Source: Candidatus Babeliales bacterium (GTDB lineage Bacteria > Babelota > Babeliae > Babelales > JABDEC01). From it: DNA of 64,000 nt. Below, one piece after another: positions 7,418 to 15,499 of this stretch. The first letter of the stretch is position 1. Each line of letters opens with the position of its first letter. The notes beneath the pieces were generated by a model. That model saw only the letters and a list, made by a program, of their open reading frames with translations. It searched no databases and was not told the DNA's origin. Both the position numbers and the translations under genes were made by a program. The stretch spans positions 5,209-69,208 of the forward strand of contig JARLHJ010000012.1 in the NCBI GenBank assembly GCA_031292305.1, given 5' to 3'.

Positions 7418-9049
7418 ATGCAAAATAAATTAAAGAAGCTATTTATCTCATTTTTAATATTATTTGGTTCTAATAATGCAATGGATAAGGTGCAGTCTAA
7501 TTTTAGTGAAGAAAAAGAAGAAAAAATTCATATGTTGGGTGTGCCTACATCTCATGTTCCAGTAAACCCTGTATTAAGCATGCCAATACCAGTAAAGCAG
7601 ACAGAGAAAAAAGAAAATTCTCAAATACCCAACCTATTGCAAAGCAAACCCGAATTAGAAGAAAAAGTTCAGGATGTGTTGCATCTTGTAAAGAATGCTC
7701 GTGAAAATTTCAAAAAAATAAATGTTAAAAATATTGATAAACTTGAAATTTTTGTAGATCCAAAAGATAAAAGTAAAAAAGAACTAGATGAAATTAAAGA
7801 GAATGCTTTGAGTCATAAAGAAGAACTTGATGAAAATCAAAACGTAGATTCAGTAACAATAGAAAAAATTAGTGAACCCAATTTTGAAAATGGTTTATGG
7901 TACTTAGATTTAGCAATTAAAAAAATGCAATCTAAGCCTGCAAATAATAAGGTAAATTCTATTGAAGTAGTAAATAAGGATATAAAGGAGATTGAAAATA
8001 TTTTTAATAATATCGAATCAAATCTTACATTAATATTCGAGCAAGTTAAAGCAAAAATTGCACTTCTTAATTCACTTAAAATAAATGAAAAAGAAAAAGA
8101 TTCTAAAGATATTAATAATCATACTGATATAAATATTAAGCAGTTAGGTAATATTTTTGAAAGCTGGAATAATATAAAAAAACGTGAAATTAAAGCATTT
8201 GCAGAACTTAAGCAAGAAGTTGCAACACAAGCAATGATAGCAAAAAAACCAAACATTGATGTGCCAAAGAAAGAAGTTGAGGAAAAAAAATCAGATGAAA
8301 CATTCACAAACAAACCAATAAAACCACCACTTTTGAATCCTAAGCCGATTAAAATTATAGAAAAGCCAACATCCATATTAAAACCAGATATAAAAAAAGA
8401 ACCAGAACTAAAAACTAATGGAGACTATGAAAAGCTTCAATCTGATTGGGAGCAAGCCAAAGGTAGTGAGAAAACAAAATTATTTGCTGAATTACAAGTT
8501 TATAAAATTAAACACAAAATGAAGTTTAATTTGAATAACGTGGATTATAGAGTAGGTTCTAAAGAACGTATAGCTAAAGCTATAGAATTATTTAAAGATA
8601 AGCCCGGAGCAGAGAATCTTATTAAGAAAATTATTTTACAAGGTTCAACTAATACTCCCGGAAATTTGAGAGTGGCTATAGGAGCAGCATATGAATTACT
8701 AATGGGATTACAATTAACAGAAGAAGGTCAAACAGTAATTGGGTTTGGAAGTGTATACACTTCCAAAAAAATCAACAGAAAATTTGAATATGACATAGAA
8801 ACCAATGAAACATTAATAGAATGTAAACATTGGAATTGGTCAGATAACCAAAATCGAAAAATTGCAGAAATTCAAAGAGATTTTGAAGAAAGAAAAAACC
8901 TTGCAAATGAGCAACAAAAAGAGTTTATTTTAATTTCTAAAGAAGACATTCCTGAAAGGTTAAAATTGTGGCTTGTAAATAAGAAAATTTCATATTCAAT
9001 AATTCCTAAGCCTGCAAGTATGTACGCAAAAACTTTTGGAAAAGGATAA
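7418..9049 (+). CDS. Secreted protein with C-terminal PD-(D/E)XK nuclease-like domain
   Basis: AAAGGGGG precedes the ATG. The 543-aa product has a signal peptide (MQNKLKKLFISFLILFGSNNA). A long, charged, Lys/Glu-rich helical and linker region follows at about 22-340, with Pro/Lys repeats around 300-335. The C-terminal domain, about 390-535, is globular. It carries a restriction-enzyme-fold pattern: a helix Glu at 426 (GAAYELLMGL), Asp459 in FEYDIET and Glu468-Cys-Lys470 in LIECKHW. The D-x8-E-x-K spacing is typical of PD-(D/E)XK nucleases. Exported, with a long stalk and a terminal nuclease fold, it resembles polymorphic-toxin or effector architecture. Activity is inference. No immunity gene is obvious beside it. 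Confidence 0.7.
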   Translation: MQNKLKKLFISFLILFGSNNAMDKVQSNFSEEKEEKIHMLGVPTSHVPVNPVLSMPIPVKQTEKKENSQIPNLLQSKPELEEKVQDVLHLVKNARENFKKINVKNIDKLEIFVDPKDKSKKELDEIKENALSHKEELDENQNVDSVTIEKISEPNFENGLWYLDLAIKKMQSKPANNKVNSIEVVNKDIKEIENIFNNIESNLTLIFEQVKAKIALLNSLKINEKEKDSKDINNHTDINIKQLGNIFESWNNIKKREIKAFAELKQEVATQAMIAKKPNIDVPKKEVEEKKSDETFTNKPIKPPLLNPKPIKIIEKPTSILKPDIKKEPELKTNGDYEKLQSDWEQAKGSEKTKLFAELQVYKIKHKMKFNLNNVDYRVGSKERIAKAIELFKDKPGAENLIKKIILQGSTNTPGNLRVAIGAAYELLMGLQLTEEGQTVIGFGSVYTSKKINRKFEYDIETNETLIECKHWNWSDNQNRKIAEIQRDFEERKNLANEQQKEFILISKEDIPERLKLWLVNKKISYSIIPKPASMYAKTFGKG

Positions 9050-9059
9050 ACTTGTAAAG

Positions 9060-9110
9060 GGTTAACAAAGAAGTATTAATACATATTCTATTAATACTTC
9101 TTTGTTAACC
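9060..9110. terminator. 22-bp perfect inverted repeat overlapping a gene end
   Basis: The arm at 9060-9081 is the exact reverse complement of 9089-9110 with a 7-base loop. It sits between convergent genes, and its right arm encodes the last codons and stop of the RlmM-like gene (Trp-Leu-Thr-Lys-Lys-Tyr-stop). It is probably a bidirectional terminator. Confidence 0.8.
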
Positions 9111-10002
9111 ACCACATAACTTCATGTTTGTTATGGTATAAGTGAATAATTTTACTACCATCTATTTTTAAAAACTCATCTATTACTTTAAAGTCCGCTT
9201 CGCCTTGAAATTTTATTGTACAGACAAAGTTTTTAGTGTTACTTTCTTGCATCCATTTTTTAATTAGCGTAAGCAAGCGTTCTGGATAACAAATTATATC
9301 AGAAAAGAACCATTCAATATTTGGCAAAGATTTAGGGTCAAGTGCAAATGCGCTTTCTTGCAAAAAAGTTATGTTGGCGAGTTTTGCAATTTTTGGATCT
9401 AAAGGTGCTTTGTCAACGCTTACTACATTTAACCCAAGTTCAGATAAAACCCAGCTCCAACCTCCAGGGCAAGAACCCATATCAATAACTTGAGTGCCTT
9501 TAGCAGGTGTTTTACAATGCAAGGTAAATAATTCCCACAATTTTAAATAAGCGCGAGAAGGTGGAATAGTCTTATTTTCAACAAATTCGCACTTTCCTAG
9601 TGCAAAACGGGAAGTTGTCTCAGTTGAGTATACTATTGTATTTGCATCAAGCAGGGTCCATCCTCCCATTGGATATTTGGGTAAATCGCCTAAGAATTCA
9701 ATAGGTTGATCTTTAATTTTATATAAGCCTTCTTGGATTAATTGTGCTCTTCTATGATTTTCTATAGTAAATAAAGACCAGTTTCTGCCTGCAGCTTTAA
9801 GTTTTTTGATTCCATCACCTATTGAGGCGATAGTTTCTTTTTTGCAATTGATCCATGTCACTTGAGCAAAAATCGGGCAATAATTTTGATCTAAAAAGTA
9901 TAAGCGATCATGTTTTTCAAAGTTTATTTTGCGATATCTTAATTCTCGCTCTAGTTCATGTTCAAGTTCAAAGATTGCTAAGGCTATATTTATAAGGTTC
10001 AT
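9091..10002 (-). CDS. rlmM: RlmM/FtsJ-like 23S rRNA 2'-O-methyltransferase
   Basis: A cytosolic SAM-dependent ribose methyltransferase. The catalytic K-D-K-E tetrad of the RrmJ/RlmM group is visible: Lys in SRAYLKLWE (about 150), the SAM loop IDMGSCPGGWSWVL (about 172-185), Asp in FFSDIICYPERL (about 235), Lys in VCTIKFQGEAD (about 263) and Glu in YHNKHEVMWWL near the end. DMGSCPGGW and the LYHNKHEV close resemble E. coli RlmM, which methylates C2498 of 23S rRNA, but at 303 aa this protein is shorter. The exact target nucleotide is inferred. Its 3' end forms one arm of the 9060-9110 hairpin. Confidence 0.75.
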   Translation of the reverse strand: MNLINIALAIFELEHELERELRYRKINFEKHDRLYFLDQNYCPIFAQVTWINCKKETIASIGDGIKKLKAAGRNWSLFTIENHRRAQLIQEGLYKIKDQPIEFLGDLPKYPMGGWTLLDANTIVYSTETTSRFALGKCEFVENKTIPPSRAYLKLWELFTLHCKTPAKGTQVIDMGSCPGGWSWVLSELGLNVVSVDKAPLDPKIAKLANITFLQESAFALDPKSLPNIEWFFSDIICYPERLLTLIKKWMQESNTKNFVCTIKFQGEADFKVIDEFLKIDGSKIIHLYHNKHEVMWWLTKKY

Positions 10003-10192
10003 AGGTTTAATTATCGCTTTTTATGTTGTAGTATTTATTATTTAATATACCTTAAATTGCTAAAAATGAAAAATTTGGCAGATTAATAGGTGTTAAAACT
10101 TGATAAAAGTTTCTATTTGACAATTTATATAAATAGTTTATTATTATTAAGATGTGATATTTTTTACCAAAACATTGAAAGTAGGTAATGAA

Positions 10193-10906
10193 ATGAAATC
10201 TTTAAAACAATTAATATTATTTTTCATAATGGGCATGAATATAATGCAAATTGATGCTGCTCAAGAAAATATGTCTGCAGAGGATTATAATAAAATAACC
10301 AAATCTGCAGAACAAAGAGGTATGTATTCACGAGATTATACTGAATTGATCTTGTCTGCATGTATTGGTTTTATAGATAAATTTGAATTAATATCTCATG
10401 AACTTGGTCATGCTATAACTGCAAAAACATTCAATGGCAGTCCAATTGATATTAACTTAGGTGAGATTATAAAAATAGGTGATGCGCAACAATATTTATT
10501 CAAATTATTAGGTATAATGGTAAATGGATTTGAAAATTATGGCGCTACAAACCATAGAATTTATAATAATGAAAGTAATAAAAAACTAAAATTTTTTTTG
10601 ATAAAACTTATGGGGCCAGTATTTGGAATTACTAGTTTAATTATTATGAAAAGCTTATTAAATAAATTTATAAAAAGTAACGATACATCATCTTTAAATT
10701 TATATCTAAAATTTTTAAGACTCATATGTAATATAAGAATTGCAGTGGAAACTTTTTATGGTTTAACGCCATTTAATTCCACAAAAAAAGGTGATGGGTA
10801 TCAAATTTGGAAATTATTAGATTCTAATGAAAAATATATTGGTAAAATTCCTATTGAATATATATCAAACTTACATGGTTTTATGAAACCACTTAGGCTT
10901 GCATAG
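10193..10906 (+). CDS. Exported M50-like membrane zinc peptidase
   Basis: I use the ATG at 10193 (TAGGTAATGA upstream) because it begins a signal or anchor sequence (MKSLKQLILFFIMGMNIMQI); an ATG at 10154 lacks one. The 237-aa product has a zinc motif H69-E-L-G-H73 (ISHELGHAITAKTF) followed by a hydrophobic segment with LMGPVFGI. A second-site pattern LTPFNSTKKGDGYQIW then supplies Asp201. The HExxH plus later P...DG layout is that of M50 site-2 proteases, although hydrophobicity is modest and the family match is divergent. It may be a processing protease, but that is unproven. A 26-bp hairpin follows. Confidence 0.6.
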   Translation: MKSLKQLILFFIMGMNIMQIDAAQENMSAEDYNKITKSAEQRGMYSRDYTELILSACIGFIDKFELISHELGHAITAKTFNGSPIDINLGEIIKIGDAQQYLFKLLGIMVNGFENYGATNHRIYNNESNKKLKFFLIKLMGPVFGITSLIIMKSLLNKFIKSNDTSSLNLYLKFLRLICNIRIAVETFYGLTPFNSTKKGDGYQIWKLLDSNEKYIGKIPIEYISNLHGFMKPLRLA

Positions 10907-10912
10907 GCATTA

Positions 10913-10968
10913 AGATTAAAAAAGAATAAGGCCAGGAAAAAATTCCTGGCCTTATTCTTTTTTAATCT
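10913..10968. terminator. 26-bp perfect-stem terminator
   Basis: 10913-10938 is exactly complementary to 10943-10968 with a 4-base A loop, and both ends are A/T runs. It separates the peptidase gene from the minus-strand genes on the right. Confidence 0.85.
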
Positions 10969-10972
10969 ATTA

Positions 10973-11014
10973 TTAATCGCGTTTTTTACCCATACATTTA
11001 AGTAAGTATAAAAT
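10973..11014 (-). pseudogene. Remnant of a second YccA/Bax-inhibitor gene tail
   Basis: Read on the minus strand this short piece encodes Tyr-Leu-Leu-Lys-Cys-Met-Gly-Lys-Lys-Arg-Asp-stop, almost the same as the C-terminus of the intact YccA-like gene (YLLKFMGKKRD at 11498-11530). The DNA is also clearly similar (TTACTTAAAT, TATGGGTAAAAAA, GATTAA). It starts right after the stop of the 145-aa gene, so a partial duplication of the YccA gene is the simplest explanation. Confidence 0.6.
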
Positions 11015-11016
11015 AA

Positions 11017-11454
11017 TCATTTATAAGCACTTAACGCTATTTCCAATAATGCTTCTTTTGAATTGTTAAGTAATTTTCCAATTATTCGCGATTCAAACGC
11101 ATGAAATTTTTTATTATGATCCTGTGTTACCCAGCCGATAGTATATGGTAATCCTGGAGGAGCGGGCATGCTGCCTGTTATTATTACATAAATATATTTT
11201 CCATCGGAAGGAATAACGACAATTTCTTTTCTTTCAAATGTATTATTTTCATCAAAAGAAATATTATTTTCTAAGGCTTCTTGTTTTGATTTAAAAGCGG
11301 TTTTGCCTATTAAAACTTGATCTAAAAGATTTAAAAAAACTTTTTCAGGAATATTTTTACCGGTATATAAATATTCCGAAGAAATTATTAATGTTGGAAT
11401 AAATAAAACTAATAAAAGTATTTTTTTTGGATCAATCATTTTTAACATGCTCAT
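11017..11454 (-). CDS. Secreted hypothetical protein (145 aa)
   Basis: GAGGAAAT precedes the ATG. The N-terminus (MSMLKMIDPKKILLLVLFIP then TLIISS) is a signal peptide or anchor. The mature part is mixed alpha/beta with a Pro-rich turn GSMPAPPGLPYTIGWVTQ near 95-112. No family is recognised. It is in the same orientation as the YccA-like gene 43 bases upstream and is followed immediately by a remnant of that gene's tail, so it may have been placed here by recombination. Confidence 0.65.
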   Translation of the reverse strand: MSMLKMIDPKKILLLVLFIPTLIISSEYLYTGKNIPEKVFLNLLDQVLIGKTAFKSKQEALENNISFDENNTFERKEIVVIPSDGKYIYVIITGSMPAPPGLPYTIGWVTQDHNKKFHAFESRIIGKLLNNSKEALLEIALSAYK

Positions 11455-11497
11455 ATTGTATTTCCTCAGATTGGAACAATAATTTCTCTAGAGTATT

Positions 11498-12181
11498 TTA
11501 ATCTCTTTTTTTACCCATAAATTTAAGTAAATATAAGAATAAATTTATAAAGTCTAGATACAGTGTTAATGCACCGGTAATGCTTAATTTTGTTGCGTCT
11601 TCATGTGTAGAAGCAGCATGTGCAAGCATTTTAATTTTTTGTGCATCATAAGCTGTTAATAGTGTAAATACTATTACACCAAAAAAGCTTAAAGCGTAAT
11701 CAAATGCACTATTTTGTAAGAACATATTAACAAAAGAAGATAATATTATTCCAAATAAGCACATTGTTAAAGCACTACCCATTTCTGACAAATCGGCTTG
11801 AGTAAAATGACCATATAAGGCCATAGCACCAAACATTGCAGCTGCTAAAAAGAATACTACAGCAATTGAGCTCATAGTATAAACTAAGAAAACAGATGAT
11901 AAAGTTAAACCAGTTAATGCAGAATAAGCAATAAATGCCATTTGTGCAGTAGTTGTACTTATTTTGTGAATTGCAGCTGATAAACTGATTACAAGTGCAA
12001 AATTAACTAGCATTAAAACCATTAACAATCCAGGTGTGCCAAATAGCAAGTTAATCATATATGGGCTATTTGCTGTATAAAAAGCAACCAAACCAGTAAT
12101 TGATAAACCTAACGCCATCCAACCATATACCTTAGAGATAAATAGTGAAGTTGCTTGCGATATTGAGTAGTTGTTATTCAT
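11498..12181 (-). CDS. Bax inhibitor-1/YccA family membrane protein
   Basis: I chose the ATG at 12181, preceded by AAAGGAACTATC. The 227-aa protein has seven hydrophobic segments and family landmarks: KVYGWMALGLSITGLVAFY at the first helix, AMALYGHFTQADLSEMGSAL in the middle, and TLLTAYDAQKIK followed by the last helices LYLDFINLFLYLLKFMGKK. The BI-1 Asp in YDAQKI is present. Bacterial members (YccA, YetJ) sit in the inner membrane; YccA modulates the FtsH protease and YetJ is a pH-sensitive Ca2+ leak channel. Which role applies here is unknown. Confidence 0.9.
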   Translation of the reverse strand: MNNNYSISQATSLFISKVYGWMALGLSITGLVAFYTANSPYMINLLFGTPGLLMVLMLVNFALVISLSAAIHKISTTTAQMAFIAYSALTGLTLSSVFLVYTMSSIAVVFFLAAAMFGAMALYGHFTQADLSEMGSALTMCLFGIILSSFVNMFLQNSAFDYALSFFGVIVFTLLTAYDAQKIKMLAHAASTHEDATKLSITGALTLYLDFINLFLYLLKFMGKKRD

Positions 12182-12425
12182 GATAGTTCCTTTCAGTATG
12201 AATATACTTTTTACTTTACTATAAATACATTCTACCATAAATTTTATCATTTGAAAATCATTGCTTTAAATTTATTTTAGGATAGAATTATAACGTATAA
12301 GTTAAAGTTCTAACATTTCTGAATATATAATATTAATCTAAGGGTTTTTTCTTCATCCGCGGCATGGCAAGTTTCAGGGAATCGTCACTTTATTCAATCG
12401 ATATTAGCCAGTGAAAGGGAATATC

Positions 12426-13010
12426 ATGCTAATCTACATATCTAATTTTTTACAAAATTTTGCTAATAATATTTTTTTTGCAAGTGCAGTTGTTGGTACA
12501 ACGCTATTTGTTTTAAGAATGCTCATGACCGTTTTTGGTGGAGCATTAGAAATAGATGATGCCGATACAGATTTTGATTTGGAATCACATCACCATTTTA
12601 TACCATCATTTAAATTGTTTACTTTGCATTCTATATCCGGTTTTTTTATGATGTTTGGCCTTGTAGGCCTTGCATGTATGCACCAATATAATATGACCTA
12701 TGTACAATCATTTTTAATGGCAAGTGCTGCAGGTTTAATTATAATGTTGGTTACAGCTTTTATATTTAAAGGCGCACTATATTTTGAATCACAAGGTGAT
12801 GTATTTGATATACAACAAAGCATTGGATTGACTGGGATTGTATATCAAACTATTCCAGAAAGCGGGCAAGGCAAAATTAATGTGGTGATAAATGGAACAA
12901 CACGAGAATTATTAGCACAATCGATAAACCAGAAATCAATAGAATCATTTGCAATTATTAAAATTGTAAATGTCATAGATCACGAAATAGTTGAAGTGAT
13001 CAAAATTTAG
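12426..13010 (+). CDS. NfeD-like membrane protein, flotillin partner (YuaF type)
   Basis: The ATG at 12426 has GAAAGGGAAT upstream. The 194-aa product has an N-terminal membrane helix, a His/Asp-rich loop (DDADTDFDLESHHHF), two further helices at about 70-115, and a C-terminal OB-fold-like domain at about 130-194. That domain contains GLTGIVYQTIPESGQGKINV and ends IKIVNVIDHEIVEVIKI. This is the layout of YuaF/NfeD1b proteins, which pair with flotillins. The flotillin gene begins 13 bases downstream, strongly supporting the assignment. They probably form membrane microdomain scaffolds. Confidence 0.8.
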   Translation: MLIYISNFLQNFANNIFFASAVVGTTLFVLRMLMTVFGGALEIDDADTDFDLESHHHFIPSFKLFTLHSISGFFMMFGLVGLACMHQYNMTYVQSFLMASAAGLIIMLVTAFIFKGALYFESQGDVFDIQQSIGLTGIVYQTIPESGQGKINVVINGTTRELLAQSINQKSIESFAIIKIVNVIDHEIVEVIKI

Positions 13011-13023
13011 AAAGGGTACAGCT

Positions 13024-14343
13024 ATGATGAATTTCATAATTTTAGGTGCACTGTTATTTGCACTATTCATATTTTTTACTTTTGCATATTTAGCAACTTG
13101 TTATCGCAGATGTGCATCTAACCAGATTTTAGTTGTCTTTGGTAAATTAACAGGCAAGCAATCTGCTAAATGTTACCATGGCGGTGGAACTTTTGTTTGG
13201 CCATTAATTCAGGATTATCAATATCTTGATTTGACTCCTATGGCTATTCACGTTCCTCTTAAGTCTGCATTATCACAACAGAATATACGTATAAATGTTC
13301 CAAGTACTTTTACTGTAGCATTAGATACAACGCCAGAGTCTATGAATAATGCTGCAATAAGATTGTTGTCTTTAACTTCAAAAGAAATTGAACTTATGGC
13401 AACAGAAATAATAGTTGGACAATTGCGATTAACTGTTGCTTCATTGAGAATAGAAGAAATCAACCAAGATCGTGAACGCTTTTTATTTGAAATAAGAAAG
13501 CACATAGAACCTGAGCTTAAAAAAATAGGTTTAATGTTATTAAACGTTAACATAACTGATATAACAGATGAATCAGGTTATATAGAAAGTATTGGCAGAA
13601 AGTCTGTATCTACTGCTTTAAACCAAGCCAAGATTGATGTTTCTGAACAAGAAAAACTTGGTGATATTGGTAAAGCGTTAGCTGAAAAAGAAAGACGTAT
13701 TCAAGTAGCTGTGTATAATGCACAAGCAGTTGAAGGTGAAAATCAATCTAAAGCTAATATTGCAAATGTTAATGCGCAATTAATTGAACAAGAAGCTGAT
13801 GCAGATAGACGCAGTAGAGTTGCATTGCATAATTCATATGCAGAAATTAACGTGGCTAAAAGTTTAGCAGAAATTAAGCGTTTAGAAGCTGAAGAAATTG
13901 TGCCAAAAGAAATTGAAAAAAGAAAAATTGAAATTGACGCAAATGCTCAAGCTGAAAAACATAAAATAGATGCTTATGCACAAGCTGCCGCAATACTTGC
14001 TTTACAACAAGCAGAAGCTGAAGGTATTTTAAAAATACTTAAAGCAAAAGCTGATGGTTATAGAATGTTGGTTGAATCTTGTTCTAATAATGCACAAGAT
14101 GCTGCTACAATGTTGATGGTAGAAAAGCTGGATGAAATTGTAAAACTACAAGCAGAAGCTATCAAAAACATTAAAATAGATAAAATTACTGTTTGGGATA
14201 GTGGCAAAGGTAATACGAGTTCAACTGCTGACTTTTTAAGTAATATGATTAAGTCTTTACCACCTCTACATGAAGTTGCTGCTATGTCAGGAGTTAAATT
14301 GCCTGAATACTTAGGTAATCTAGAAAAACAGAAACCAGTTTAA
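13024..14343 (+). CDS. Flotillin family scaffold protein
   Basis: GAAAGGGT precedes tandem ATG codons. The 439-aa product has an N-terminal membrane hairpin (FIILGALLFALFIFFTFAYL), an SPFH/band-7 domain to about 200, and an Ala/Glu-rich coiled coil to about 370. The SPFH domain contains GGGTFVWPLIQDYQYLDL and GQLRLTVASLRIEEINQDRE. The coiled coil has repeats such as EADADRRSRVALHNSYAEIN and AEAEGILKILKAKADGYR. The length and EA-repeat region match FloT/YuaG. It forms an operon with the NfeD-like gene before it and ends at a strong terminator. Confidence 0.93.
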   Translation: MMNFIILGALLFALFIFFTFAYLATCYRRCASNQILVVFGKLTGKQSAKCYHGGGTFVWPLIQDYQYLDLTPMAIHVPLKSALSQQNIRINVPSTFTVALDTTPESMNNAAIRLLSLTSKEIELMATEIIVGQLRLTVASLRIEEINQDRERFLFEIRKHIEPELKKIGLMLLNVNITDITDESGYIESIGRKSVSTALNQAKIDVSEQEKLGDIGKALAEKERRIQVAVYNAQAVEGENQSKANIANVNAQLIEQEADADRRSRVALHNSYAEINVAKSLAEIKRLEAEEIVPKEIEKRKIEIDANAQAEKHKIDAYAQAAAILALQQAEAEGILKILKAKADGYRMLVESCSNNAQDAATMLMVEKLDEIVKLQAEAIKNIKIDKITVWDSGKGNTSSTADFLSNMIKSLPPLHEVAAMSGVKLPEYLGNLEKQKPV

Positions 14344-14349
14344 ATCGAT

Positions 14350-14383
14350 AATAAGAGCCAGGGTAAGCCTGGCTCTTATTTTG
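14350..14383 (+). terminator. Intrinsic terminator after flotillin
   Basis: AATAAGAGCCAGG (14350-14362) pairs with CCTGGCTCTTATT (14368-14380), then TTT. The same GAGCCAGG/CCTGGCTC core appears in the terminator at 15423-15457. Confidence 0.85.
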
Positions 14384-14474
14384 TGCTATTTTTTAAAAAA
14401 ACACTATTATAGAGCAATTATTCTCAATCTGGCTGACACCTAGGACAAAAATAGATAAAATAGTTTCAAATTTG

Positions 14475-14512
14475 TTGCAATTAGAAAACAATATATGTTA
14501 TCCTTGAATTAA
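14475..14512 (+). promoter_or_regulatory. Candidate promoter, TTG-N-TATGTTA type
   Basis: TATGTTATCCTTGAATTAA at 14494-14512 differs by one base from 46410-46428 and is close to 49269-49287. All three lie upstream of genes for exported, low-complexity or repeat proteins. A TTG-starting hexamer (TTGCAA at 14475) lies 13 bases before the TATGTT in each. The shared block suggests a common promoter class; the -10/+1 assignment is inference. Confidence 0.5.
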
Positions 14513-14557
14513 TAATGCTTTATTGTAAGGCATACTTAAATTAAAAAGGAGTACAAA

Positions 14558-15385
14558 ATGAAAAAATTTAAATTGGCTATGTTAGTCTCATTATTGGCAG
14601 TTTCCGGTAATTTAATGACAGATGATACAGTTGCAACTTCTGATTCATCATCTGCAACTCCAGCTGCAAGTACTGATAGTTCATCAAGTTCATCAACAAC
14701 TACACCTGCAACAAGTTCTGATGTTGCAGTGGCTATTTCAACAACAACTACAAGTCCAGATGCGCCAGCGGCTACGCCTGTAGACACACCTGTAGTAGCT
14801 TCAGCTTCGGTAGTAGATAGTTCAGCTATAGCTACTCTAGATGCATCTACAACTCCAGAGACAATAGCACAAGACAATAAAGATTTACAAGCTTCTGGTG
14901 ATGCAGTAAAAGCTTCAGAAACAGAAGCAGTTGCTACTGATGCAGAAGTATCAAAATCAGAAACAGATGTAAAAGATGCTAAAGTTGATCAAGCTCAAGC
15001 AACTACTCCAGATGAAAAAGTTGCAGCTACAACAGTAGTTGAATTAGCTAAGCAAGAATTAGATGCAACTAAAGAAGTTGCGAAATCTGTTAAAAACTTA
15101 ACTTCAACAAAAAAAGATCTTAACACTAAAATTAAAACTTTAGTTAAGGCAAAAGTTGATTTAAAAGCAGCAGTTAATTCAAAAGAGAAAGAAAAAAAGG
15201 CTGCTGAAATTAAAAAAGCTCAACTAGCGTTAGATCAAATAAAAGCTTCAATTAAGCAAGCTCAAGTACAATATGATGCTCTTAAAGCTAAATCAAAAGT
15301 AATTAAAAATAATCTAGTGGCTGCAAAAACTAAGTTTAAAGCACGTAAGAAAAATAATGTAGGCAGCAGACCAGTTAAGAAGTAA
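14558..15385 (+). CDS. Secreted Ser/Thr/Ala-rich protein with Lys-rich coiled coil
   Basis: AAAAAGGAG precedes the ATG. After a signal peptide (MKKFKLAMLVSLLAVSGNLM) the 275-aa product has a Ser/Thr/Ala/Pro-rich, disordered stretch at about 22-110, such as TDSSSSSSTTTPATSSDVAV. A helical region of short Ala/Lys/Asp/Glu repeats at about 110-255 and a very basic tail (KTKFKARKKNNVGSRPVKK) follow. It looks like a stalk or surface protein, but no family is recognised. It has its own promoter-like element and terminator. Confidence 0.75.
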   Translation: MKKFKLAMLVSLLAVSGNLMTDDTVATSDSSSATPAASTDSSSSSSTTTPATSSDVAVAISTTTTSPDAPAATPVDTPVVASASVVDSSAIATLDASTTPETIAQDNKDLQASGDAVKASETEAVATDAEVSKSETDVKDAKVDQAQATTPDEKVAATTVVELAKQELDATKEVAKSVKNLTSTKKDLNTKIKTLVKAKVDLKAAVNSKEKEKKAAEIKKAQLALDQIKASIKQAQVQYDALKAKSKVIKNNLVAAKTKFKARKKNNVGSRPVKK

Positions 15386-15422
15386 TTCGCATAAAGCATA
15401 ATATTATATATTTAATATTTAC

Positions 15423-15457
15423 AATAAAGAGCCAGGAAATACCTGGCTCTTTTTATT
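15423..15457 (+). terminator. Intrinsic terminator
   Basis: AATAAAGAGCCAGG (15423-15436) pairs with CCTGGCTCTTTTTATT (15442-15457), a T-rich 3' arm. It ends the Ser/Thr/Ala-rich gene. Confidence 0.85.
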
Positions 15458-15499
15458 ATTTTCTATAAAATATCCCAATATTAACACAGAAGGAATATC

